Source: Microcebus murinus (taxonomy: Eukaryota > Chordata > Mammalia > Primates > Cheirogaleidae). From it: DNA of 64,000 bases. The stretch is from assembly GCF_040939455.1 (NCBI RefSeq), contig NC_134112.1:68775001-68839000 (forward strand). The letters are read 5' to 3'. Of the stretch, positions 24,575 to 36,339 are shown piece after piece. The notes below the pieces were generated by a model, which ran no database searches, was not told the origin of the DNA, and worked only from the letters and a program-made list of their open reading frames with translations. Numbering within the stretch: the stretch's first letter is position 1; the number at the start of each line of letters is the position of its first letter. The translations under genes and the position numbers were made by a program.

Positions 24575-24990
24575 GACACAGTTTAACCAAAAATGTCAAA
24601 ATTTCAAATATCTATAGTTATTGACCCAAGGTCCACCTCTAGGTATTTATTTAACAAATAGATATACTCACATTGGTGTTTAAAGATACATGCACACACA
24701 TATATACATCTTTAATATATGTGTATATAAAAGATGTTAATTATAGCAACATTGCAATAACAAAATGGAAACAACCTAAATATTTATGAATTAATGTTTC
24801 ATGTATTAATACAATAGAACACTATACTACCATGTAAAATGAATAAGATCATTGTCCATAACATTGAGTTACACAAAATGCACACATACACGTTTGTATA
24901 TGTGTGTATATGCATGTGCATGTAGACACAGAATGTGTGACATGATTATAATTGCATTTTTATAAATATAATTCTACATACATTGAAATT
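24575..24990 (+). mobile_element. Ancient L1M ORF2 3' fragment
   Basis: TTATAGCAACATTGCAATAA, ACAACCTAAATATTTATGAA and AATAGAACACTATACTACC follow the L1 ORF2 C-terminal sequence, at low identity and without an open frame. TG/CA-rich patches lie at 24885-24930. Confidence 0.65.
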
Positions 24991-25176
24991 AGGAGAATTC
25001 ATATTTTAAAAGCTAACTACAGTTTGAATTTCTTATACTAGGCCCTAATACAATGAACTTGTCAAAGAAGGGGATTAAACTACATTATATTACAAAGTAG
25101 CAAGAATCTTTTTTCCCTAGAATTCTAAGAGATAGAGGTTGAGGCACTGAGACTTAGAAAACCAAAGAGATTAAAG

Positions 25177-25195
25177 AAAAAAAAAAAAAAAAAAA
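25177..25195. repeat. Poly(A) run
   Basis: Nineteen A residues. The sequence just before it (GAGGTTGAGGCACTGAGAC) is faintly MIR-like; no retroelement tail is evident. Confidence 0.8.
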
Positions 25196-25310
25196 GCTTT
25201 CCAGAGGATGCTGCCAAGGTCCCAGCTGCCAATCTAAAGAGACAATTGGAAAACCATTGCTTCTGGCACAAAGTGCCAATAAACTTTAACTACGGCATTA
25301 TTGTTACCAA

Positions 25311-25769
25311 GAAATCAATGGGCTCGTAACCTGATACACACTGAAGGCAATACTAAGGCAGCAGTCTTTACGAAAAGAAAAGCTATATTACAAGAAAACT
25401 GGCAAGGAAACAGGAGAAAACGCCCAAGTCCATCTCCTGGAGCAGGGGGGCTGGGTCGGGTTTTATAAGCATATGGTAAATGAGATGTGATCTGATTGGA
25501 TCTTTCAATGGGGTGATGCCAAGAGACATGCTCTGACTGGACCATGCCATGGGGTAATGCCAGGGCTTGATCTGATTGGATTTTGGATCCCGCCATCAGG
25601 TGTTCACTTCTTAACTCAGTCCCTGCTCCTGGGCCTAAGCACTTAGGTTCCACCTGTGGTTGTATGCTTGGTCCATCTGCACATGCTGAAGAAGGTCAGG
25701 TTAGGTGACCTTCAACCTGGGATGTAGGGAGAGGGGTACATGGCAACTGATTGGTCTGGTGCAGTTGCA
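25311..25769 (-). mobile_element. 3' LTR of a class I (gammaretrovirus-like) ERV
   Basis: The 459-bp block starts TG (25311) and ends CA (25769) on the plus strand. On the minus strand it reads as an LTR: CCAATCAG boxes in U3, a TATA-like GCTTATAAAACCCGACC, and an R/U5 ending GGTAACA. Immediately next to it (25770-25785) is the reverse complement of a polypurine tract (AAAAAAGGGGAGA), which fixes both identity and orientation. The minus-strand open frame 25315-25653 is an artefact. Family not named. Confidence 0.85.
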
Positions 25770-26496
25770 AATCTCCCCTTTTTTATGTCCATTCCCCAAT
25801 CTTGAGGGAAATGGTGCAATAATCTTTCTAGCTACTTTATGCTGATGAGGGGTATAGACACCATGTCTAGGTGAATGAAATTATTTAGCAATTTGTTGTA
25901 AGAGTTCTCTGGTATCAAGAATATGTTTTAGAAGGAGTTGTTTTGACCGGTTTTAGGAATAAAAGGTATAAAGAGTTAGCAACCTAAACATTATTCATTC
26001 CAGAGAACAAGGGGAAATTCAGGTTTTATAGCAAAACTTCCAATCCAGGTGCCCAATCAAGTCTGTTTATGCAAATAAAGGATTGAAACTTGAAGTTTGC
26101 TTAGTTTTGTTTGGTTGATAGAGTTGAGATCTGACTGACTGGTTCAGGTGAGCAAATGGCCACTTGGATCTATTTAAAATTCAGGTCCAATTAGCCTCTC
26201 AGGAGTCATCTTGAAGAATTGACTCAAACCTGCATGCAGACAACATTGCATTCCACCATGGCACCAGCAACTTGCTCTGGGTCTACCTAGTCCCACACAG
26301 GGATCCTAGTGGAAGAGCCATGGCCAAATGAGCAACTAGAGCCATTTACTTATAAGAGACACTGGAGTACCTGTTAAATCTGAATCAGTCTCTCAGTTTA
26401 CATTGGTTCCAGATTCCAGCTGGCAAGAGTTGAAAGTTTCAAGGTTTGGGTCAACATGATCCTGGGGGGGGAGTGGAGGTCTCTTGCAGACATCTG

Positions 26497-26931
26497 TTAA
26501 AAACAGGCTAGAATGATTTTAAAGAGGAGCCAAATGTTTAGTCCAGATATGAGGAGGATCATTAAGACTTGTAGGGCAGAATGCAGAAGGATTCCTATAC
26601 TTAAGAAAGCCAACAGAAAGTATCCAGAAATTAGAAATTTAACCCAGTAAGTCCAATCAAGAGGCTTTCTGAAGACATCACTTCCAGAGATTTGAGCAGC
26701 TTTAGGATTTCGGATGTTTCCAACCTGACTGGAAGTATTCATCCAGGTGTAACAGTGAGAGCATAAACACCACTTTGTGCAGTGACAGCATAAACACCAC
26801 CACTTTGTGCAGTGAGGTGGATTGTCTAGGACTACACAAGCAATGGAGTCTAGGGACCTCTGTTGTGCACTGATGATTTGGGCAGTGAAACGAGCAACTC
26901 TATTAACAGTGCAGGAAAGGTTCCTGACCAT
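26497..26931 (-). pseudogene. ERV env remnant (transmembrane subunit)
   Basis: A 144-codon open stretch. Its middle carries the cysteine-rich segment next to YTWMNTSSQV that typifies gammaretroviral transmembrane envelope proteins. A hydrophobic span (about residues 102-135) in the expected membrane-anchor position follows. The surface subunit, fusion peptide and signal peptide are missing. A ~31-bp tandem duplication (26756-26815) repeats the KW-C/HC segment, so the motif is disrupted. Degraded viral relic rather than a host gene; nothing suggests domestication beyond the open length. Confidence 0.75.
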
Positions 26932-27419
26932 ATATCCATTCCAAACAGAACCTAATCCAAACTAGGCCATCTGAAAGCTTCCTAATATACCTCCTTCAGT
27001 AGGTTAATCCCTGCAAGTAAACTATATCCTTGAGACTGTCCCCACCTATAATCTGATGGGCAATAGCTGGTGTTGGATTATGTCCCAAGATTCTTAAGTA
27101 GCTCTTAGAGAGCAGGGTGGGTAACGTTTGTTAGACTAACTAAATAGATGAGAATTTGGGTAAAAGCCATTTCCATGGTCAAATCTTCCGAGGATGACGA
27201 CTCAAGTATTATTCCCCTTTCTTTGGGAGAAGGACATATGGGCCTGGCAGGTTTCTCAGAAGCCCCTTTCCAGGAGGTGGATGAGAGACAATGGAACAAG
27301 CAAAAGCAAACACTGCCAACAAGGAATCCTAGTTGAAAGCAGACAAGTAAAGATCAGGGACCACCATAGATTTGTTGGCTACCACAGCCATCTGGAGAAA
27401 CTCAGAACTCTAGGGAAGG

Positions 27420-27745
27420 AGCATTGAAAGAGTGCCATGGTTAAAGAGGACTAAAGAAAGGCCATGAGCCATAGCAGGTTAATTGCCACACATTCCTTTG
27501 CCAATTGGGCCTTTATTATTTTGTTAGTGCATTCCACTGGCCCAGAGGACTGGGAGTGATAAGCACAATGGAAATGTTGATGAATAGGCCAAATTAATTT
27601 GCCATGTAAAATGAGTTCCTTGATCACAATGAAGCTGTGGAAAGACTCCCCACATTGGTAAACCTTTCCAATAGAGCCACAATACTATCATGTCTGTGGC
27701 ATGTTAGCAAGGGAAGGCTTCAACCCCATGGGGAACATTGCAAAC
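27420..27745 (-). pseudogene. ERV pol remnant: integrase core
   Basis: Translated on the minus strand in shifting frames it shows the retroviral integrase signature order: a HGVEAFPC-like block, then HCDQGTHFTWQ (second catalytic Asp region), then SQSSGPVECTNK (third catalytic Glu region) and IIKAQLAKE. Several frameshifts and a stop after the first block show it is dead. Confidence 0.75.
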
Positions 27746-27750
27746 CACAA

Positions 27751-27996
27751 CTAGTACATACTGGTATTCTTGAGAGGTGGGGAGCTGAATAAAATTTTAT
27801 TGTGATACCTCAAAGGGACCTTTTGGTCATGAGAAGTGGCCTGTGGATATGTGCAATGATATTCCAGTATTGTATCATGGATAAATTTTACACAGATATC
27901 ACGGTTGTGAATGACCCCAAAGGCATATCTGCTGTCTGTATAAATACTGGCTATCTCACCTTTGGTTAAAAGGGTTGCCCTAGTAAGAACATGCAT
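27751..27996 (-). pseudogene. ERV pol remnant: RNase H
   Basis: An open stretch containing EIASIYTDSRYAFGVIHN, the RNase H segment with the conserved YTDSRYAF motif of gammaretroviral pol. The following residues have drifted. It lies between the connection-domain and integrase remnants, as in an intact pol. Confidence 0.85.
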
Positions 27997-28005
27997 TTCT
28001 GCTTG

Positions 28006-28310
28006 TCAGACAGACCTGGCATCAGGAAAGGTAAGTAAAGTGGCAGGATTAAGCAAGTTATACTGAGTGATGGTTAGGTGAGGTAAGGATGGAAAGGGAA
28101 CCTTATAATTTGCTAGGCAGCTGGCATAGAGGTGCTTAGTGTGATGTGACTTGAAGAGGGCCTCAACAGAGTGAGGAACATAAACAATGAAAGGTGACCC
28201 CACAACTACCTTCTCTGCAACTTTTACAAAGAAAGAGACAGTATCAACTGCTTTGAGACAAAGGACAAGTCCCTAAGCAATAAGATCTAACTGCTGACCA
28301 TAGTATCCTG
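28006..28310 (-). pseudogene. ERV pol remnant: RT connection domain
   Basis: Minus-strand text resembling the gammaretroviral RT connection: a CLKAV..VSFFVKVAEKVVVG block followed by SPFIVYVPHSVEAL and LLNPATLL. The open frame 28006-28203 is the second half of it. No YxDD polymerase motif could be found further upstream. Confidence 0.7.
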
Positions 28311-28620
28311 TGTGTCTAGTTTGTCCTCAATTCTGACGTCTAATTGCCCTAGTTGGTTAGATTTAACAAAGGGAAATCCTCTGGTTGTCCCCTGAGCATC
28401 CCTCATTTTGATTAAGGGAAAAGGACATGGGGACTTTATCAGGATTTTGTTATAGCCAAATACTTGAGGAAAATAGGAGAATTCAGGATCTAGAGCACTT
28501 TACAGGCAAATAACAAGGACTTGAAAACAATGCACAGGGTTACAATCTAATAATAGGTGTACTTTTGCTTTCATTCAAAGCATAATTTTTTTTCTCTCCA
28601 CATTGATCATATAGAGAATC

Positions 28621-29120
28621 TCAGATTTAGAACCTGTAGAAGCTAGGAAGCCAAACCAAGGCAGGCTTCAGATTTTACTCACAGTCTTAAGGTTCTTGGG
28701 CCTGCCAAGAAGTGACAGTTTTTACTCACTCAATGTAAAGCTGGAAATTCTTAAAGCCAGGCATTTTATGCACATTCTTAAATAAGACATTTCATTCCAA
28801 ACCTTGGTGATATAAACAATGTTTCCAATTGTATCCTGTTTATAAAAAGAGAGAAGATCTTTACAGAACTTACGAAAACTCTCAAATATTTTCTGAATTT
28901 TAGAGGAATCAAGTAGGGAGAAAAAGCAGATGCTTCCACCTTTGTTCATGAAAACATACTTTACCAAATTATTGCAAACTATATATAGCTCATGACAGAA
29001 AATTTCCTTGAATCTGAAAAACAAAACAGTTAAGTCATAAAAACATTATCTTTATTAATTATTTAATTTTATGTAATTAATTTTGTTCTTCTTGATCTTG
29101 ATTAGCAACTTTGGACTATC
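28621..29120. other. Unassigned AT-rich sequence
   Basis: A 100-codon minus-strand open frame (28722-29024) lies here. It is Phe/Ile/Lys-rich, has no domain I recognise, and has no splice or promoter context, so I do not call it a gene. Confidence 0.4.
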
Positions 29121-29174
29121 GCTGATTGCGAATGCCTCCAGACAAGAATTTTAAACAATAATTGTGGATGAAAA

Positions 29175-29395
29175 AACACCCAGAACATGGTGGGCGTGGG
29201 GAGAGTGAGGATTAAGGAAAGGGAAGTGCTTACTAATGGGCATGGGTTTTTTTGGAGGGAACATTAAAGAAAATGTTCTAAAATTGAAAATATTAATGGT
29301 TGCATTACTTTGTGAATATACTAAAAACATTTAATTGTACATTTTAAACAAGTGAATTACATGGAATGTGAACTATATCTCAGTAAAGCTATTAA
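29175..29395 (+). mobile_element. L1M 3' UTR end
   Basis: GAGAGTGAGGATTAAGGAAA, GTGCTTACTAATGGGCATGG, ATTACTTTGTGAATATACTA, AACATTTAATTGTACATTTT and TATATCTCAGTAAAGCTATT are the standard 3' terminal sequence of L1M elements. Confidence 0.85.
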
Positions 29396-29673
29396 AACTA
29401 TTAATCATTTAACATCTTTAGTGTATTCACATACTCTTGAACACAGCAAGGTACAAAATTTACTTTGATATTCTCAAAAAGCCAGAAATAAGGAAAAAAA
29501 AATAAATATTTTTCTAACTTGTTGATCCCAGTTCAAATTGACTAGGAAATGTTCATCCCTGCCAATTCATTGATATTTTAATCAAAGCCTTTAATTTGGT
29601 TATTTTTCTTATTAGTTATCAGATATTGCATATTGTTAATACATTTTTTCCTCTCTCTTCTCTCTGAAAACAG

Positions 29674-29864
29674 GATGGAGTAAAGACACCTTTGAATTTT
29701 TGCATCTGTATGGCGTCTTGCTTTTAGGTGTTACTAAGGATACTCCAGCTCAGGAAATCCAATGCATGGTATGGCAACAAAAGTGCTTAACCAAAGTTTG
29801 AAGCTTGTTTAAACTCAAAGAAGAAATGATACATCTGTTGAGTAAAAAAGGATGTGAAGTCAAG
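29674..29864 (+). other. Exon-like block (candidate exon or pseudo-exon)
   Basis: A pyrimidine-rich tract (TTTTTTCCTCTCTCTTCTCTC, ending before 29666) leads to GAAAACAG, then 191 bp closed by CAAG|GTATTT, a fair donor. Entering two bases in, 41 sense codons run without a stop (containing FEFLHLYGVLLLGVTKD). A TGA follows at 29799, then another 20 in-frame sense codons (KLKEEMIHLLSKKGCEVK) reach the donor. Base composition is higher in G+C than the flanks. No protein family is recognised. It could be a decayed exon, a noncoding-RNA exon or coincidence. Confidence 0.3.
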
Positions 29865-30099
29865 GTATTTCTCTTTTATTGTGTTTGTGATTGAACTTCC
29901 AGTTCCCACAGTGTCCATCTAGACCTTACAATCAGTTTATTTTCAGAATGACACTCTCTTTTCTATATGCCAAAAAAATTATTGACTTATATACTCTATT
30001 TCAGAGAATAATCCTTTGTCTCATAAACTGTCATTTTTAAAATCACAATCATTTTGACATATTCATAACCCAAATGCTATTTCCATCCCCTCATATGCT

Positions 30100-30131
30100 A
30101 AAAAAAACAAAACAAAACAAAAAAACAAAAC
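30100..30131. repeat. (AAAAC)n simple repeat
   Basis: Imperfect units of AAAAC/AAAAAC. Confidence 0.8.
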
Positions 30132-30742
30132 TCTTCAGCTGGTCAGAGAGATTAACAAAATAAAGATCATGTGGGGGAAAAAAGAGCATAGAGTTGAGTT
30201 ATGTTATTTTTTCTTTTGACAAATGTGTCAAGCATGAATGTCCACTGAACAATCATGTATTTCATTCTGCAGTCTTATCACAACACAAAGTTATGTGGGA
30301 ATTTTATAGTTTCCCATCAATTATAAAATACCAGAGTACTAGCCAGTTGAGTACATGGAGCAATTACTGGCCTAATAAATCCAGCAAAATTTGTTCTTAC
30401 ATACCAAGAAGACATACCTCTAATGATACATGTATGTGTGTGTGTGTATTTATTCCAAAAGAAGAGTGATATCTGAGGCCATTCCATCACTTTATAAGAT
30501 TCTAAAGATATGAAAATAAATTAATTTAAAATTACTACTTTATCTTCACAAATAATATATTGCAGTGAATTGAATTTCCTACTAAATATTCCAAATGTCC
30601 CACTTTTCCATATAAGATAATTTAGTCATCATAATGTACACATGTACATAATCTACATAATGCCAAATATTTAAAGGCAAATAATAAGTAAAAATCTTTC
30701 TAATGATGTTATTGAAAATATAAATTAATATCTAAGTAAGTC

Positions 30743-30768
30743 AAATAAATAAATAAATAAATAAATAA
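30743..30768. repeat. (AAAT)n microsatellite
   Basis: About six AAAT units. Confidence 0.9.
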
Positions 30769-30996
30769 TTTGTTTGGGGTCCGCATATAAACACTAATCC
30801 TAAAACATTACTCTTGACGCTTGGAGTTATTGTTTCTGATTTCATAACAAAATGAAGGTAACTCACAGTATCACAATTTACATGCTGTCTTAATGACTTA
30901 TCAAATTTTACCATTTATATTGAACACTTCAATAACTGTGTGGCATTTATCTGGTCAAATTATCAAATGAAATAAAAACTTAAAAATAGAACTGTT

Positions 30997-31561
30997 TGTG
31001 ATAGATTATGTTTCTGCGAATGGTCACAATGTCTCCTATCCCATTTGCTTGCTTAAAATGTGCCCTTGCCACTTCTATATCAAGGGATAAAGATCATTTT
31101 TCTACCCTTGAAACTGGGTGGGTGCCATGACTGCTTTGACTGATAAAATGAGGCAAAAGTGACATTCTGGGAGCTTCAAGGCCAGGTCTAAAAAGTCCCA
31201 GAAATTTCTATTTTCTGCCTCTTGGAAGACTTGCTCTTAGGACACTCTGTCTCAGAACTCAGCCACCATGTCACGAGAAGACCAAGTCACATGGAGAGGT
31301 CAGGTATTGGCATTTCTGTCAGTTGAGCTCCCAGCCGGCAGGCAGCCGTGTCTGTGGCACGTGAGGGAGCCCTCTGAACTTCCAGCCCGGTGGGGCCTTC
31401 AGAGACTTTGGCTCCAGCTAACTGAAACCCACGAGATACTACATGAGAACTACCCAGATAAGCTCAGTCAACCCATAGAATTGTGACAGATAAGAATAAA
31501 ATGCTGTTTTAAGCCATTAAATTTTGGAGTGGTTTGTTACACAGCAATATATAACCAGACT
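30997..31561 (+). mobile_element. MLT1-type MaLR LTR, long copy
   Basis: Starts TGTGATAGATTATGTTTC. Contains GGTGGGTGCCATGACTGC, CTCTTGGAAGACTTGCTC, AGAACTCAGCCACCATGTCA, AGTTGAGCTCCCAGCCGGC and CTACCCAGATAAGCTCAG. Ends with AATAAAATG, TTTTAAGCCATTAAATTTTG, GTGGTTTGTTACACAGCAA and ATATAACCAGA. About 565 bp, upper range for the family. The open frame 31268-31486 is within the LTR and not a gene. Confidence 0.85.
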
Positions 31562-32269
31562 ATAATGTATTAATAACTGCCGCTCCACTCATTATATAAC
31601 ACATCCTTTTCTGCTCCACCTGTTAGGGAATGGCAGACATGAAGTCAATGAGGAAATTACAGCATGCCCCAGATACTGAAAAACAGAATATTTCATGTTT
31701 ATTTATTGTTCTTAAAGCTGGATCCTATAACACATTCTTTGAGAATGCGAGCATTTCTTTGAGAATAATTTTATCGTAAACTATAAGTAAGCTATTAGAT
31801 AAGTTTACTGAAGAAATTGTGTTAAATGTTTAAATTAATCTGCCCTAAATTTACTCCACATCTTCCAAACTCATCCCCTTCCCTTGGGAAGCTGAGAGTT
31901 GGCTTAGAATTCAAAGTCTTTTTTAATGTTTCAACTAACCCTTCAGATATTCTCTGAATCTCAAGATCAACTGCCATCAGAGAAGACACATGATCTGTGG
32001 TCTTACCTCATTGTATGTGTCATTCACTAGAATGGAAAATAGAAAAAGAAACCTCAGTGCATTTGTGGAAAGGATCTTCTGAACGCTTAGTGGCAGCAGC
32101 TTCCTTTGACAGCAGTGGAGCTCATAAGTGGCTCCTCTGTTTCTCATGATAGTGATTCCATTGGCAGCAATTCACAGCTGCAATCACTCTGGCTGAAACA
32201 GAAGCCATTTCTTGATCTTGAAGCTACAAATGGCTCCTCCTGTAGCCATTTCTAATGGTGTTCCCTTAA
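31562..32269. other. Unassigned sequence
   Basis: No recognised repeat. 32080-32250 contains several GGCAGCA/CAGCTG-type words but no clear periodicity or coding frame. Confidence 0.4.
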
Positions 32270-32440
32270 AACAATAGCTTTTGACTGTGGTCACATTAGA
32301 ATTACTTGGGGATCTTTTGAAAGCTCAGATTCCAAGATTTACTTATGGCCAATTAAATGGAAATCTCTGGAGGTAGAACCAAACATTAGTATTTTTTAAA
32401 GCTTCCCAGGTGATTTTAATATGTAGCCAGGGCTGCCTTA
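32270..32440 (+). mobile_element. MER5A-type hAT-Charlie nonautonomous element
   Basis: CACATTAGAATTACTTGGGG, GAAAGCTCAGATTCCAAGAT, GAACCAAACATTAGTATTTT and TTCCCAGGTGATTTTAATAT follow the ~190-bp MER5A consensus. Terminal CAGTGGTT ends are decayed. Orientation is relative to the arm beginning 'catcagaatcacctgg'. Confidence 0.75.
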
Positions 32441-32599
32441 AAACTATCTTAGTTCTATGATTAGCTTAACTACTCAGTGTTACCCTTTCAGTAGCATTAC
32501 TAGAAGGAATCTACTCACAGTTTTCTTGTTGGGATACTGCAGAGCAACTGTGAAGCTGGCATACTTTTTTCCAGGATCTTAGTACACTCTGTATGGAGT

Positions 32600-32880
32600 T
32601 AAATTCAACTCATACCCGGCACTATGATGAGCTCTAGGAATGAATGCAAAAACTAGTTAGATTTGCCCCCTGGTCTCAAACAGATTAAGATCCAGTTGCA
32701 GGGAGGTAGAAAAGGCAGAACTAGAATAATCATGAAAACAAGTCAGTTTAATACAATGTGTGTCTCATACATTAATAGAATAGTATTACAGGAGCACCAA
32801 AAGGGGCCACTTAGCGAGGGTTTTCGGAGGCTCAATCAAGTAGAGGGAAACGTTTTGATATAAGCAAAGACCCAGATGAA
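32600..32880 (-). mobile_element. LINE-2 fragment, antisense (probable)
   Basis: CCCGGCACTATGATGAGCTC, CTGGTCTCAAACAGATTAAG and CAGGTCTGGGAAGGCAGAC correspond loosely to successive parts of a reverse-complemented L2 3' end. The open frame 32663-32863 is coincidental. Confidence 0.4.
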
Positions 32881-33094
32881 GAGTCAGAAAACAGGTCTGG
32901 GAAGGCAGACTGTGTCTTGTTAATAAAGCTTATGGCTTTGAGTGGTGGACAAAGTTGACATTATTATATTATCATTTTTTTTCCTTTAGTGTTATTTTTA
33001 TTAAGTAATATATGTTAATACTATAAAATAAGAAAATAGACATAGGCAGAAACCCAATAAACAATAAATACATGAAAATAAGCTCAGCAAAATT

Positions 33095-33870
33095 AAAATT
33101 CAATGAGACATAATTTGGTACCCATCAGATTAGCAAACAATCTGCCAATAACAAGATCTAGAAAGCATGTGGATCAATAAGAACTCTTCTATGCTGGCAG
33201 TGGGGATGTAATAGGTATAAAAACTTTGGAATGAAATTTGACAGTAGCTCATAGAGTTAAAGACATATGTACCCCACAATCCAGAAATTCCATTCCTAGG
33301 CATGTAGTCTAGAGAAATTCTTACAAATAAACAGACACACAAAAAATGTGTACATGAATGTTTCCAAAAGTGTTATTTGTAAAAGTTAAAAATTAGAAAC
33401 AACCTAAAAGTCTATCAGGAAGAGAACAGATTATTGACGGAAGTGTGAGTTGTTAGGGGAAAAAATTAAAATAAATAAATAAAAAGACAAGAACACATTA
33501 ATACATTATGGTGTATTTAAATATTATAAAAAAGTGAAATAAACTATAGCTATAAGTATCAGCAAGAATTCATATAACAAACAATGTTGAGAGAGAAAAA
33601 TCAAGTTTAAGGAAAATATATACTAAGTCATACCAGTTATCAACAAAGCAAAATAATACATCCTATTTTGGGGAACCATACAATCTAGTTATGATGTAAA
33701 TAAATGCATGGAAATAAACATCAAATTCAGTATCTTGGTAACAGAAAGAGATAGGGAAATGGATGGCACAGAGAGGAAGGGAATATGATTAGAAAAGGTT
33801 ACAAAAGGAAACTAAAACTATATTTGTAATATTTTTATTTCTTAGCTTAATTATGGTTACACATGCATTT
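33095..33870 (+). mobile_element. Old L1M ORF2 end and 3' UTR
   Basis: ACCCATCAGATTAGCAAACA, CAATCCAGAAATTCCATTCC, GAAACAACCTAAAAGTCTAT and AGAAAGAGATAGGGAAATGG reproduce the order of the L1 ORF2 C-terminus and 3' UTR. Decayed; the minus-strand frame 33130-33342 is a shadow. Confidence 0.8.
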
Positions 33871-34499
33871 TTCTGTCATAATTTTTACCTTTCTGTTTAT
33901 CTGAACACAGAAGCTGAGAAGAAACAGCCAGCGAGCCTATAGCCACACAGAGTGACACTCAACAGTGACAGTGATATAAGAGCAGAAGAGAATTAGAACA
34001 GGATCAGGACAGGGACATTTTCTTGACTGAAGGTTTTATTCTTTCTTAGTGAAGCATAAGAGCAAATAAAACGAAGATGATGTTGTATTAATATATGTAA
34101 TTTATATATACGATGTGTATGATGCTTAAATTAGTGTGTTCTTACACAAGAATACTGATAAGCAATTTTTAAACAACCATTCAGAACCACAATACCCAGA
34201 TATCATCATTCTTCACATTTTTATTTTTGTGTTTATCATTCTAGATTTTTTCTTCTACAAATACAGATACTCATGCTTACCTATGTTTCCCGGACACTAA
34301 GAACTGACTGTGGCACCAGAGTATGCTGCCAACAAATGCTTCTCAAATTAGATTACGGTGGTGGGTGGGGAGACTACATCAAATGGTTGTAGAAAAGTCA
34401 AACTCATGTCAAGACATAGATAAATATTAAGATATAATATTGGGTGAAAAAGTAGAAAAACATCATGATTAGAATGCTAATAAAATATAAAGGAACAAG
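33871..34499. other. Unassigned AT-rich sequence
   Basis: No gene or clear repeat. Some G-rich text (GGTGGTGGGTGGGGAG) lies near 34358-34373. Confidence 0.4.
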
Positions 34500-34600
34500 A
34501 CTATAAACTCCTTGAGAGGAGAAGATATTTTGTCAGACACCTTGCCTGCCATGCTATCACTGTTTAATAAGTGTTGTTGAATGCAAAAAGGAATGACTGG
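34500..34600 (+). mobile_element. LINE-2 3' terminus, sense
   Basis: ACTATAAACTCCTTGAGAGG, GACACCTTGCCTGCCATG and AATAAGTGTTGTTGAATGCA fit the last ~100 bp of L2. Confidence 0.6.
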
Positions 34601-34784
34601 AGAAATAAACAAGTGAATGGATGAACAAATTAATAAATAAAATTCAAAAGAATCTTCCCTAACTTGTTTCTTAAACTAGGTCACTACTCCTTCCCCACTC
34701 AGAAGAATATAAGAAGTTTTTCTTGATAGAGACATTAAAGACCCAGAACTCTGAAACAACTGAGGATAGGACTGGTTTACTGCA

Positions 34785-35865
<1,081 letters not shown>

Positions 35866-36055
35866 AGAAAGAAAGAAGAAAGAAAGAAAAAGAAAGAAAG
35901 AAAGAAAGAGAGGGAGGGAGGGAGGGAGGGAGGGAGGGAGGGAGGAAGGAAGGAAGGAAGGAAGGAAGGAAGGAAGGAAGGAAGGAAGGAAGGAAGGAAG
36001 GAAGGAAGGAAGGAAGGAAGGAAGGAAGGAAGGAAGGAGAAAGAAAGAGAAAAAA
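35866..36055. repeat. 190-bp all-purine microsatellite array
   Basis: Uninterrupted A/G on the plus strand. It starts as (GAAA)n to about 35910, becomes (GGGA)n to about 35943, then (GGAA)n to about 36037, and ends in GAAAGAAAGAGAAAAA. It grew from an Alu A-tail. The Glu/Lys/Arg/Gly frames across it (35817-36114) are translation artefacts. Confidence 0.97.
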
Positions 36056-36339
36056 TGAAAGAAATATGGAAAATAGCTAAGAGGGCTGAAAGTAATGCCT
36101 CAGAAAATATGTAATTGGTGGAGGGTAGGAGTGAGCCTAGGGCTGTTATTGGTGGTGATAAGGCTTATGATAAAATTTGATTTTAAAAACCATGTATGAG
36201 AATTAATATTATAAAATAAAAATTAATTTAAAAAACTACTTATTGAAAGAAAAAGATATTAATAAGTAGAAATATATGGTAGGTGCCTCCATGGGAAGAA
36301 AAAGGATATAGTAGAGATAACATATCAAATTAAGAAAGA

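Larger units (their letters stand above)
25770..28620 (-). mobile_element. Internal region of a truncated antisense ERV
   Basis: Read on the minus strand, the order is pol (RT connection, RNase H, integrase), a badly deleted env, the polypurine tract, then the 3' LTR: the gammaretroviral order. There is no recognisable gag, protease, catalytic reverse transcriptase core or 5' LTR, and the left limit near 28600 is uncertain. All frames are broken by stops and shifts. An old, non-functional proviral relic. Confidence 0.85.
29865..30996. other. Unassigned AT-rich sequence with simple repeats
   Basis: No gene or interspersed repeat recognised apart from an (AAAAC)n run (30100-30131), a short (GT)n near 30434-30449 and an (AAAT)n run (30743-30768). 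Confidence 0.5.

Noticed and set aside
26497..26931. Possible domesticated (syncytin-like) envelope gene
   Set aside because: Surface subunit, signal and fusion peptides are absent and the cysteine region is scrambled by a duplication, so a functional host-coopted envelope is not supported.
28722..29024. 100-codon minus-strand open frame
   Set aside because: AT-rich composition drives Phe/Ile/Lys content; no domain, partner exon or promoter. It lies outside the recognisable ERV.
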